DNA of 26,000 bases from Chara braunii (lineage: Eukaryota > Streptophyta > Charophyceae > Charales > Characeae): the NCBI GenBank assembly GCA_003427395.1, contig BFEA01000448.1, positions 896,858-922,857 of the forward strand. The letters are read 5' to 3'. The notes beneath the pieces were generated by a model that saw only the letters and a list, made by a program, of their open reading frames with translations, was not told the origin of the DNA and did no database searches. This document shows positions 1 through 8,248 of this stretch, piece by piece. Position numbers and translations under genes: made by a program. Every line of letters begins with the position of its first letter. Position 1 is the first letter of the stretch.

Positions 1-46
1 TCTACCTACTAGTATGTAGATGACAAACAAGAGATTGAGTAGCCCA
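1..46 (+). repeat. Single copy of right-end satellite monomer (part)
   Basis: The first 46 bases match the start of the 91-base monomer at the right end of the window (25833-25878 and 25924-25969) in the same orientation. Against the last copy there are only two differences, at window positions 12 and 14. Similarity fades after position 46. The window therefore begins inside or at the edge of the satellite that also ends it. Whether a longer array lies to the left cannot be seen. Confidence 0.9.
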
Positions 47-53
47 ACTCTAA

Positions 54-148
54 GTGGTAAAAGAGAAGAAGAAGGGGAGGAGGAGGAAAGAGGAGATGGA
101 GAGGGAGAGGGAGAGGGAGAAGATGGAGGGAGAGATGAAGGAAAAGAA

Positions 149-183
<35 letters not shown>

Positions 184-400
184 AGAAGAAGAAGAAGAAG
201 AAGAAGAAGGAGAAGGAAGAGGATGGAGTAGATGAGGTAGGGAAGATGAAGAAGAGGAGGGAGAAGAGGATGAAGAAGAAGGTGAAGGAGAAGGGGGAGA
301 AGAAGAGGGAGAGAGGGAGGAAGAAGAAGAGGAAGAAGAAGAAAAAGGAGGAGAAGAAGAAGAAGAAGAAGAAGAAGAAGAAGAGGATAAATCTTCTTCC
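54..400 (+). repeat. GAA/GA polypurine low-complexity tract
   Basis: This is almost pure purine on the plus strand, with GAA runs at about 144-209 and 351-384 separated by GGA/GAG-rich sequence. It opens long reading frames of poly-Lys, poly-Glu or poly-Leu in all phases, which are artefacts of composition and not genes. Long GAA/TTC mirror repeats can form triplex DNA and are unstable in length. That is known for such repeats and is not shown here. Confidence 0.95.
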
Positions 401-428
401 TTCCACTCACCTTGCTATTGTCTTGTAG

Positions 429-1574
429 ATGGAGGCTTCAATCTTGATGAGGCCTTGCTCAATTCCTCATTGGCTATGGCTTCCTCCTCCAAGCCCTTCT
501 TCCTTCTTCCTTACTCTTCCCCAAGCTATGGCAAGATCCTTCAGTTATGACTATGGAGTCCTCTCCTCTAGGAGAGCTTAATGGGGCTAATCCAGTCTCT
601 CCTTCTTTCCTACACCAGGGGGGATATAGTGGATCACCTCCCAAGTGTCTCTCCCACCATCACTATCCTTAAGAGTCTTCCCCACTACCTCCTAGTCTCC
701 TCTAAGCTCTCCCACTAGCATGGGTTCCTTCCTCCTCACTCCAAGTGCAAAGGTGCTCCTGTGAGCTGACTTGGACAGCATGGGCACTCCTCATGCAAAT
801 GTGAGAGTGGCGGACTGCATCCTCAGCTTATGTAGGCTGAAACCAGCAATCCGGCCAGCCCATGAGCCTTCCCATGAGCCTTGGAGTGAACCGAGGTACC
901 CCCAAGGCAAAATTCACTTACTAGGCTCTCCTGGAGGTACCTGGGCCTGCTTTTGGCCAAGTACATGCAGTCCAAGTGGTTGGTACCAACTTGGACTGCC
1001 TCTTGGCCTACCCCGACCTCTTTTTCATTGCTCAAATGCTGCCGCCTAGGGTCCTAATGCCCAAGGGGCGGCAATACTTGGAAGAAAAAGGCCTTGTGGA
1101 ATTTTTTCAAGTTTCGGCCTCTTTTGAGTAGGCCGGAGCATTTTTCCATAGGGCGGCACATTTTCAGCCTTGGATCTGGCTGAGATCCAAGGCCAGCAAT
1201 AATCCGAGCTAACCCCTAGTAGCCCTTGCTTCAATTTTGAGCCCCTAAGTTCAATTTTTCAATTTTTGGTGCATCTGGCTCTCTTTTGGGGCAAAATGCA
1301 CTGCTTTGTCTTTTTCCCTCTTTTGTTTCTTTCTATTTTGGGCTACCACCTCTTTTTGGAGCTAGCCGTTTTGAGCTGGCCCACAAAAAACGGCTAGTTC
1401 CTCTCTACCATGAGATCTGATCTCAGATCCATGGTCCAAAAGAAAACCGGCCACTTCCTTTTTGCATTTTCTTTCATTTTCAGCTTTTTAGTTCAGATTT
1501 TATTGAGATATGGCCCTAAGGGCCATGTCTCTGCAATCCGGATTGCCCTCCCTCATTCTAGGAGGGATGAGGTC
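429..1574. other. Non-coding segment with two inverted repeats
   Basis: I see no gene here. The sequence is pyrimidine-rich on the plus strand. Two inverted repeats stand out. GCAGTCCAAG at 967-976 pairs with CTTGGACTGC at 990-999 and encloses the palindrome TTGGTACCAA. CTAGCCGTTTT at 1362-1372 pairs with AAAACGGCTAG at 1387-1397. The first shares its outer GCAGTCC/GGACTGC stem with hairpins further right, at 2649-2672 and 3226-3249. Frames of 60-90 codons have no recognisable product. Confidence 0.6.
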
Positions 1575-2370
1575 ACTGTTGGGACCTGCCAGTCCCTACT
1601 GTGTAGGTCCCAATAGGCCGGCGCATTTTCCTTCACTCTTTTCTCCCTCTTTGTCTCATTCTCCCTCCTTTTTCTCTCATTTTTCTTTCTTTTTCTTTTA
1701 TTTCTGTTTTGACAAGTGTCAAACTGTTGTGCACCCTCTTTCTAGGCCCTAGGACCTTATTCAAGGTCAGGTTCATGGCTGTTGCATGACCGTTACATCT
1801 TGGATTCCAATAATGGCACATTGGCACCCCCATGCTCCTAGGAGGCTCCATTTTGCTCCCGTTTGCCCAATTTTGAGCCCCTTTTGCTCCGATTTTCTAA
1901 GGACAGCCTTTTTCTCATGTTGGGCCTCTCAAGGCTTTATTTTCTTATGCCTTGCTAGTCCGAGATATCTCGGGCTGCTAGCCAACCTTCCCAACACCCT
2001 TATTTCATTTTTCTTTCTATCATGGCTCTCCCACTTGCTCCCACTAGTGCTTGCACTAGTGGTGCTAATATTCTCTACCGTCCAGATCCTCGATATCGAC
2101 GGCGCCGCTTGCTTGCACAATTATTTCTTGTGGTTGCTCATGGTTCCCTTGGGACATCCCAAGTCTCCGCCATTCTCCTCCATACTAGTCTCATGTTCTT
2201 GTCCCGCCGGTGGTCCCTCCGACGCATGTCCCATTTTCCGATTTTTATTATTTTGACTCATTTGGTCCCCGACAATATTCCGGACGGCGTCCCATTTTTA
2301 TTTTTTTTGGGGCCCATTGCCCTTGATGGTCCCATCATTTCTACATGTGTGCCGATTTTTTTAGGCCGCG
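1575..2370 (+). repeat. Diverged direct repeat, copy A
   Basis: Copy A is collinear with copy B (3026-3870) at an offset of about 1.43-1.45 kb. Shared anchors in the same order are: the block from 1582 (matches 3032) beginning GGGACCTGCCAGTCCCTAC; a T/C-rich stretch; an AATAATG...CCATG...GGAG segment near 1810-1850 (matches about 3250-3290); the block from 2042 (matches 3476) containing CTTGCACTAGTGGTGCTAAT; and GTCCCCGACA followed by GGACG near 2265-2290 (matches about 3702-3730). The hairpin 2041-2049/2054-2062 has a 9-base stem and a CTTG loop. This could be one of two LTR-like ends or half of an old tandem duplication. No coding content is seen. Confidence 0.65.
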
Positions 2371-2488
2371 AGATCCCATCTTACGGTCGTCGTTTACCGT
2401 CTTTACTTGCCCCCTTGCCGAAATTGTTTCTTTCTAGCCTTTCCGGGCTTGCCGTAATCCGTTTCCCCTTGGCCTTGGCATCCTTATT

Positions 2489-2510
2489 CAGTCTGTAATT
2501 TCTCGGACTG
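2489..2510. repeat. Stem-loop, 7-base stem, 8-base loop
   Basis: CAGTCTG (2489-2495) pairs with CGGACTG (2504-2510), with one T-G wobble, around the loop TAATTTCT. It belongs to a hairpin family with units at 2649-2672 and 3226-3249 and a more degenerate one at about 2811-2833. Confidence 0.55.
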
Positions 2511-2648
2511 CAGTCATGGCTGTTTTTCATACCCACAGCCCCACAACTTGCCTCATGTTGAAAGAAATAGAAGCGTTAAATTTTCTAGTACATCCGGGCT
2601 CAATATTAGCTCCGGATGCACTTAAAACATGTGTTTTCCTTCGCCCAT

Positions 2649-2672
2649 GCAGTCCGTTGTAACTCGGACTGC
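2649..2672. repeat. Stem-loop, 8-base stem, 8-base loop
   Basis: GCAGTCCG (2649-2656) is perfectly complementary to CGGACTGC (2665-2672) around the loop TTGTAACT. Compared with 3226-3249, one C-G pair has become T-A on both sides, so pairing is kept. Confidence 0.6.
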
Positions 2673-2749
2673 AATGGGGGTCAATTCCTTAGCCCCAATG
2701 CCCCACAACTAGCCCTCACTTAAAAGAAAAAGAAACGGTCAACTCCCAA

Positions 2750-2783
2750 GTGCATCCGGACTTGATTTTGGCTCCGGATGCAC
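2750..2783. repeat. Perfect 10-base inverted repeat
   Basis: GTGCATCCGG (2750-2759) pairs with CCGGATGCAC (2774-2783) around a 14-base loop. A related copy with one stem mismatch lies about 161 bases upstream, near 2589-2622, so the structure belongs to a duplicated unit. Confidence 0.6.
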
Positions 2784-3225
2784 CTAAAACATGTGTTTCT
2801 CCTCATGCATGCATTCCGTTTTATTCCGGTTGCAAGAGGCCTTGATTTTCTTTGATTTTGTCTGCAAAAATCAATGAAAATCAAAGTCCTTTGTAATCGC
2901 CATATTCCAGAATGAATCTGGTCACGGATGAATCTCCCCAAGTGACCGTTTTTTACCGTTAAGGCATTTTTCTCCTTTCTTTTCTTTTCTTTTCTTTTCT
3001 TTTTCTCTTTCTCCTCCTTTCTTGGACAGTAGGGACCTGCCAGTCCCTACCTATGGCAGTCCCTACTGACGACCAACTCACTCACTCCCTCTCACTCCGT
3101 TTTTCTTATTCTCCCCCACTTTCTTTTCTTTTCTCTCTTTTTTCTAGCATGTCAAGTGATAAGTAGCCGTTAAGGCCCTTTCCTAGCCTCTTCCTCTTAG
3201 TTTTGACCCTCCCTATGCCCAAGGC

Positions 3226-3249
3226 GCAGTTCGTTATTTCTCGAACTGC
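3226..3249. repeat. Stem-loop with compensatory change
   Basis: GCAGTTCG (3226-3233) is perfectly complementary to CGAACTGC (3242-3249) around the loop TTATTTCT. It has the same stem length and loop length as 2649-2672, with a paired C-G to T-A replacement. Confidence 0.6.
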
Positions 3250-3619
3250 AATAATGACCTTCCCATGCCCATGGGAGCTTCCTTTTACTCCTACACTTCT
3301 CCCCCAATGGTCCCTCCTACTCCGATTTTCTTCCGGAGGGCTATTTTTCACATGGGGTCTCATTTAACTCTATTTTTTTGAGGGAGGCTGATCGGAGATT
3401 TTTCGGATTGCTCCCATGCCTCCCACTTCAGTTTTTTTTACTTTTCCTTTTCCTTTTGGCCTCCACGTTTGTCATCACTAGTTCTTGCACTAGTGGTGCT
3501 AATATTCTTGGTCGCCAAGATGTCGATTTTGACGGTGCACCTTGCATTTATTATTTTCCCTCATGCAGTGCTGCCGTTTCTTCTTGGGACTTTCACGTGT
3601 CCCCGCTACTTGTCCCGTT

Positions 3620-3720
3620 GGTGGTCCCCGACACTTAGTCCCTTCGGCGGTCCCCGACACTTAGTCCCGTCGGCGGTCCCCGACACATTAGTCCCGTCGG
3701 CGTCCCCGACACATTTCGTC
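3620..3720 (+). repeat. 26-base tandem repeat, about 4 copies
   Basis: The core GGTCCCCGACAC followed by TTAGTCCC and a GTCGGC-like link begins at about 3623, 3649, 3675 and, shifted by one base, 3702. Copies are nearly identical. A related single copy occurs near 2264 in direct repeat copy A. Confidence 0.85.
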
Positions 3721-3870
3721 CCGGACGCCATTATTTTTACTTAGTCCCACGTGGCCCCGGGTGCCTATCCCCGAGGTGTCCCATGCTCCTTGGCCGTCTT
3801 GTCACCCCGTAGCGACCCCTCTCCTTAGTCTTTCCTCGCGCCTTGTGCGTGCCGATCTCTTTGGTCGTGG

Positions 3871-4417
3871 GCCTCCGCTCCGAGGCTCCCGTAGGTGGCC
3901 TCTGTGTTGACCCTCATTTTCTGGCTTCTCGCGGCTTTCGGCCGCCCATTCCTCGACTTCCTCATTCCCTTATTGCTGTCGCGCTCCAATTGCTAGTTCA
4001 AAGGGCCCTTTGGCCTTAGTCTTGTTGCATTCCAATGACCCTCCCGGCCTCCTGCTATGTTCTATGTGCCCCTGCTCTTGCGCTCGCTTGCTTGCTGCCG
4101 CTAGTTCTTTCCTCCTGTGGTTCTCTCCTCAGGGCATCATTCCCTTCTACGACCTAATCCTTTGTGTTTTCTCTCTCCTTCTTCCTCACTCCAGATTTCT
4201 CTGTTGTGCACAAATCGTCCGTATTCAACCTCTCGAGTGTTGGGAAGTTATTCGGAACCCACCAGTCCCGACACATTCCCCCAATGTCCTCATCACGCAC
4301 CAATCTCTTGTTAGTGGATTTTGGAGGGATAGACGGAAGAGGAGGGTGAGGTGTTATGGGTGGTTAGTTTGCCAGGGTTCGTTTTGTTCTTTTCCCATTC
4401 CTTTCTCAATGTCTTCC
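3871..4417. other. Non-coding, no feature recognised
   Basis: This is GC-richer than its surroundings and pyrimidine-rich on the plus strand. It opens plus-strand frames of up to about 155 codons, but these lack any recognisable domain and overlap the end of the methyltransferase remnant on the other strand. I see no repeat or RNA gene. Confidence 0.4.
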
Positions 4418-4954
4418 TTAGCTTCCGCCCCTTGGGGTGGAGGAGGTGATGAGGGAGTCGAAGGTTCTACATCTTAGACGAGGTTGCTCATTTTCATCAT
4501 AGTTCTGCCGCTTTATCTTTCCCTCAATCGAGACGCGAACTTCTTCTTCAGTCAACTCAATATACTCAGCAGGGCAACCAATAATTATTTCGCCTTCAGT
4601 AACATGAAGCAGATGAGGCTCTCCTTACTTTATGCACTTAACTACTGGTATGCTTGCTTTATTCCCATGATGACAATTTGTTGTCATGACACAATTGGTT
4701 TTCTCATTTTATGCTTTGGCTTTGTTGATAACAAATTGTAGGCAAGTTTTTGGATGCGACTTAATGTCAGGCATTTGCTCCGGAAGGGAGATGTTCGTCC
4801 AATACAACCGTCGTCTTTGCCCTGGTGATACCCACTTTGAATCGGTGAGTCCAGGCACAACTCCCCTTAAGTGCTTCGTAATCTCAAATCTGTCTTCCCA
4901 TTTCATTGAGGAAGCATTCTTGAGGAGAAACCATTTTGGTATTGCCTCATTCAT
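4418..4954 (-). pseudogene. C-terminal fragment of a DNMT3/DRM-type cytosine-5 DNA methyltransferase
   Basis: One continuous minus-strand frame of 179 codons carries the C-terminal part of a cytosine-5 methyltransferase domain. Such enzymes transfer a methyl group from S-adenosylmethionine to cytosine in nuclear DNA. Visible are LLKNASSMKWEDRFEITKHL at residues 10-29, matching the conserved ENV segment and following helix but with the catalytic-region Glu replaced by Lys. Next come a DSKWVS segment and RRRLYWTN at residues 47-54, the usual R-R-YW-N block. Residues 112-131 hold LLHVTEGEIIIGCPAEY, the region preceding the last motif. Spacing fits the DNMT3/DRM clade better than MET1 or CMT, judged from memory. 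Two in-frame TAA stops lie at 4709-4711 and 4625-4627. The S-adenosylmethionine-binding motif and the Pro-Cys nucleophile loop are absent upstream, where a tandem repeat begins, and the final motif is not convincing. It is non-functional. Confidence 0.75.
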
Positions 4955-5009
4955 TACTCTTATATATAAAAAAACAATCTACTTTTCGACCCGTGCAATC
5001 CATGTTTTC

Positions 5010-5745
5010 CCTTTACCGTTTCCCGACGTTCAAGCCTTGCCAAATCCACATGCATCTCCCCCGTGTCCTTTCGCCCGACTTTTCTCATGTCCTGCCAATT
5101 TTGCATTCATATCACTCTTTGTCCTCTCTTGTTTCTTGCTTTTTAACTTTTTCATGCATGCTGCCCAGTTCATCCCTTGTGCATCTCTTTTTCAGACACC
5201 TTGTGAGACCTTTTTCTCAAACTCATGCAACCCAAATGCTCATCTGTTTCCCAGCCTGCCAGTCTTTCTCTCAGATCCATACATAGTCCATCATACGAGT
5301 CTTTTCTTTTCCAGACGTCTTACTTGGCTCATTTTCAAGCTTATGCCAAATCAATCACACAAGTCGCTTGTCAGGCATTTTCTTAAGCTCATGCAACGTC
5401 AATTTCTCACCCATTTCTCTTCTGGACATCTTGCCAGGTCTTTTCTCAAGCCTGCGCAAAGTCAATTACTCATTCATTCTTCTCTTCTGGACATCTTGTC
5501 AGACATTGTTCTCAAGCTCATGCAACGTTAATTACTCATTCATTCTTTTCTTCTAGACATCTTGCCAGACTTTTTCTCAAGCCTGCGCAAAGTCAATTAC
5601 TCATTCATTCTTCTCTTCTGGACATCTTGTCAGACATTGTTCTCAAGCTCATGCAACGTTAATTACTCATTCATTCTTTTCTTCTAGACATCTTGCCAGA
5701 CTTTTTCTCAAGCCTGCGCAAAGTCGATTACTCATCCATTCTTAC
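5010..5745 (+). repeat. 131-base dimeric tandem repeat
   Basis: Two related half-units alternate. One carries AAGCCTGCGCAAAGTC (from about 5449, 5580 and 5711) and the other AAGCTCATGCAACGT (from about 5386, 5515 and 5646). Half-unit spacings alternate 63 and 68 bases, so the full unit is 131 bases. 5455-5745 is almost perfect. From about 5010 to 5450 the same pattern (CTTCT-GACATCTTG-CAG...TTCTCAAGC) is recognisable but degenerate. It opens plus-strand frames of 60-280 codons with no domain signature, and 131 is not a multiple of three, so coding is unlikely. Confidence 0.85.
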
Positions 5746-6975
5746 GCTCATGGTACCCTTCTTTTTTACACGTTTTTTCTTTGGTAGATGACACACCTTC
5801 CCCCCACTCAAAATGCAATGTCCCCATCGCACGACCGGTTGTCACTCGGAGGTACGCAACCTTTGGCCCACCAACGAGTAGGTGGATGCCGGCCCATCAG
5901 CCTCAAAAAGGAAGGGTGATCTGTCCTCCCCTAGCTGATAACTCACCTCATCCCCTTCCTCCGTCCAACCTTTTGCTGCTTACAAGACGGGCGCCATTAC
6001 TGAGGTACCTCCTCACACCTGGAAAGCAAGTCGAATCCAAGCCTCCCAGGACCCCGTCTTGCTGTAAGGGTTTCCTCGCGAATCGTTCCTCCTGAGTGGT
6101 AATTTTCTGGATCCGGCCTCTTCCTTTCAAGAGAGTTGGGGCTCTCAATTAGTCCACGAGTGCAGTTACGAAGAACTCGCAATTAGTCCTGAAGCGGTTG
6201 TAATGCTCCGGCGGGGCGGTGTCACTCGCCCCGTGGTGGTTGTGGCTTCCACCCGGTACCACGCCCAACTCCTCCCTTCTGGACAATGCTGCTCAACTTA
6301 ACGCGAGCCGCCGTGGTCCATTCCAAGCGTCCATGCCGCCCCTCAACGACATGGCGTGTGGTTGGGGAGAACAAAAGAGACTAGAAAAAAAAAAATGGCT
6401 CTCTTGCCCATTTGGTTCCCTCACCCTTTGACATTTAGGCGTTCAACACGAGGCGCAATTTGAGCTTTCCGACTAGAGCTTGTTGTTGGGGTCAATTCCG
6501 GACGTCCCGCACCGATCCAAGCGGTAGGTGCCTTGGTCCTTTAACCCTCATCCCCTTACAAGAGGAACAGGTCGCGTTGAGACTTTTTCCCTTACAAGGA
6601 TAGAGGTCTTGGGGTCGCAGGGCGAGCACCGGTATCCCCCTCCTGCTGAGGCCAAATACTAGGAAAAGAGAAAATTCATTTCAATGCTATTTCCAAGTCC
6701 ATTTCAAGTTGCCTAGGGTCTCCTGCCTATGCAATGCAATATTCAATCCTCAATCATTCAATCCAATGCTACTTCCAAGGTTGATTCTCATGGCCTCTTA
6801 TCAACAAGGTCACCCTCACGGCCGGTCTGGCGGTCATTCTCTCAATAGCCATTTCTCAAGACTGACCCTTCCGCCCACTCAATCCTCAATTTTCTCATTC
6901 CTCAACACCCAATTTTTGTGACCGTCCCAACGGTCCCTGCCCCTCTCGGCTTTAAGGCTCCGTCTTCTTTATCTT
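5746..6975. other. Non-coding, no gene recognised
   Basis: I find no supported gene. A compact inverted repeat occurs at 6212-6218 (CGGGGCG) and 6227-6233 (CGCCCCG) with an 8-base loop, and an A-run at about 6385-6395. Reading frames of 60-104 codons on both strands are short and carry no recognisable motif. Confidence 0.4.
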
Positions 6976-7260
6976 GTCCTTCTCTTTCGCATTTTTCTTC
7001 CGCCCCCTTGGCAATTTTCAGTGGCCGACCCACCGACCTTTTCCATTTCCTGCATTCAACTCATTGGCTGTTTCAACGACCGACCCACCGACCTTTTCCA
7101 CCTCTCTCATCCATCCTTTGGCTATTTTCAATGACCGACCCACATGCCTTTTCCATTTCTCTCATCCTATTGGCTATTTCAATGACCATCCCACCGACCT
7201 TTGCCATCTCTCTCATCCCATTAAATGACCGACCCACCGCCCTTTTCCATCTTTCTTATT
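6976..7260 (+). repeat. Degenerate 42-56 base tandem repeat, about 5 copies
   Basis: The core GACCGACCCACCGACC(T)TTTCCAT followed by a TCTCATCC...TTGGCTATTTCAAT link recurs with core starts near 7024, 7080, 7135, 7186 and 7228. Unit length falls from 56 to 42 by loss of part of the link. Plus-strand frames here are by-products of the repeat. Confidence 0.8.
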
Positions 7261-7334
7261 CCACTTCATTCTCAATCAACCTTTCTCAATCCACCTTTCT
7301 TTATCCAACATGCAGAGGATGCCCGTGCCTATTT

Positions 7335-7528
7335 CAAAAGAAATGACCCTTGTCAGGGGTCATTCCCGAACAACCTGGTAAGGGTCGTTCTTATCTATTC
7401 TGAAGTCGAACAGCCTGGCTAGGACCATTCTTTTCCATTCTCAAGTCGAACAGCCTGGTCAGGGTCATTCCTTTCCATTCTCAAGTCGAGAAGCCTGGTT
7501 AGGGCCATTCTTTTCCATTCTCAATGTT
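7335..7528 (+). repeat. 40-base tandem repeat, about 4.5 copies
   Basis: CAGCCTGG(T/C)TAGGGTCATTC followed by TTTTCCATTCTCAAGTCGAA recurs with CCTGG at 7374, 7414, 7454 and 7494, an exact 40-base period. The first copy is the most diverged. Confidence 0.9.
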
Positions 7529-7627
7529 AGTGCCCGAAGGGGTGGGCCTCGAGGTTAGGGATCTCATTTTTGTCTTGGAGGTTAGAAGGTGGTCATCTGA
7601 TCTTTTGCGTGTTGTTCTCTTCCTTTC

Positions 7628-7684
7628 ATTTCTCACAGTAATGTACCATCCATTCCATTTCTTACAGTAATGTACCATCCATTG
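7628..7684 (+). repeat. 29-base tandem duplication
   Basis: The segment TTCT(C/T)ACAGTAATGTACCATCCATT occurs twice, with ACAGTAATG at 7635 and 7664. Only one mismatch separates the copies, so the duplication is recent. Confidence 0.85.
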
Positions 7685-8248
7685 TGTACACTCGACTTAG
7701 CGTCTAGCACTCGAGTTGGGGTTCGCGACCCCAAGCAGCACTAGCCTACCCGGCCGTTCATCCATAACAAAAGACAAAAGCGCCCCCTCCATTTTCACTC
7801 TTCCTGATCTCTCAGGTTTCGGATATTCTCAGTCTTATTCATGACTCAGTTGGATTAGGGTCCTAGGGAAGGAGTGTTCTTCACGCCCCTTAACCCATAG
7901 GTCCTCACCTCTCTTGTACTCGACCAGTCATTCAATGTCATGGTTTGCTCGTCAATCTGTACTCAAGGTTTTCCTCTCTCAAAAGCATAATCCTTGTTCC
8001 ATCCAAAATTCACAATATGCCCTCTCCCAATTGGTCTCATCCCAAATCCCATGTCTTTGTCTTAGGTACCCAAGGTAGCTCATCCAAAAGTAGCCTCAAC
8101 AACTATCTTCTACTTTAGCGTGACAGAGCCTTAGCTGACCCTCTTTTCACTTCCTCCTTAGCAAGCTTGCCCATATTATACACGTTCTCGTCATTCTCAT
8201 ATCTTTGCAGACAGAAAGCAGCGATCCTTTTCAATGCTAAGCCAACAC
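7685..8248. other. Non-coding, no feature recognised
   Basis: No supported reading frame or clear repeat is seen. If the gypsy element to the right is complete, its downstream LTR might be expected in this area or further left. I could not match any part of this stretch to sequence on the other side of gag. Confidence 0.3.

Larger units (their letters stand above)
2371..3025. other. Non-coding spacer with repeated stem-loops
   Basis: This stretch lies between direct repeat copies A and B. It contains two related units about 161 bases apart (about 2589-2705 and 2750-2840). Each has a GT(A/G)CATCCGG...CCGGATGCAC inverted repeat followed by an AAAACATGTGTTT motif and then a smaller GCAG...CTGC-type hairpin. 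The second inverted repeat, 2750-2759 with 2774-2783, is a perfect 10-base stem. A CTTTT pentanucleotide run lies at about 2974-3005. No gene is seen. Confidence 0.6.
3026..3870 (+). repeat. Diverged direct repeat, copy B
   Basis: Copy B is the collinear partner of copy A (1575-2370). Anchor matches keep order and near-constant spacing over about 800 bases. Copy B carries a 26-base tandem expansion at 3620-3720 where copy A has only one or two units. The two copies are too diverged for a recent LTR insertion, and the spacer between them is only about 0.65 kb. That would suit a short LTR-type (TRIM-like) element or a tandem duplication. No reading frame with recognisable coding content occurs in either copy. 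Confidence 0.65.

Noticed and set aside
9-428. Long frames of poly-Lys/Glu, poly-Leu or poly-Phe on both strands
   Set aside because: They arise purely from the GAA/GA composition. All phases are open and the termini do not resemble coding sequence.
4960-4976. TATATATAAA as a plus-strand TATA box
   Set aside because: No supported plus-strand gene follows. It is an A/T-rich stretch at the edge of the methyltransferase remnant.
4686-5531. 281-codon plus-strand frame
   Set aside because: It overlaps the methyltransferase remnant antisense and the 131-base tandem repeat, and no domain is recognisable.
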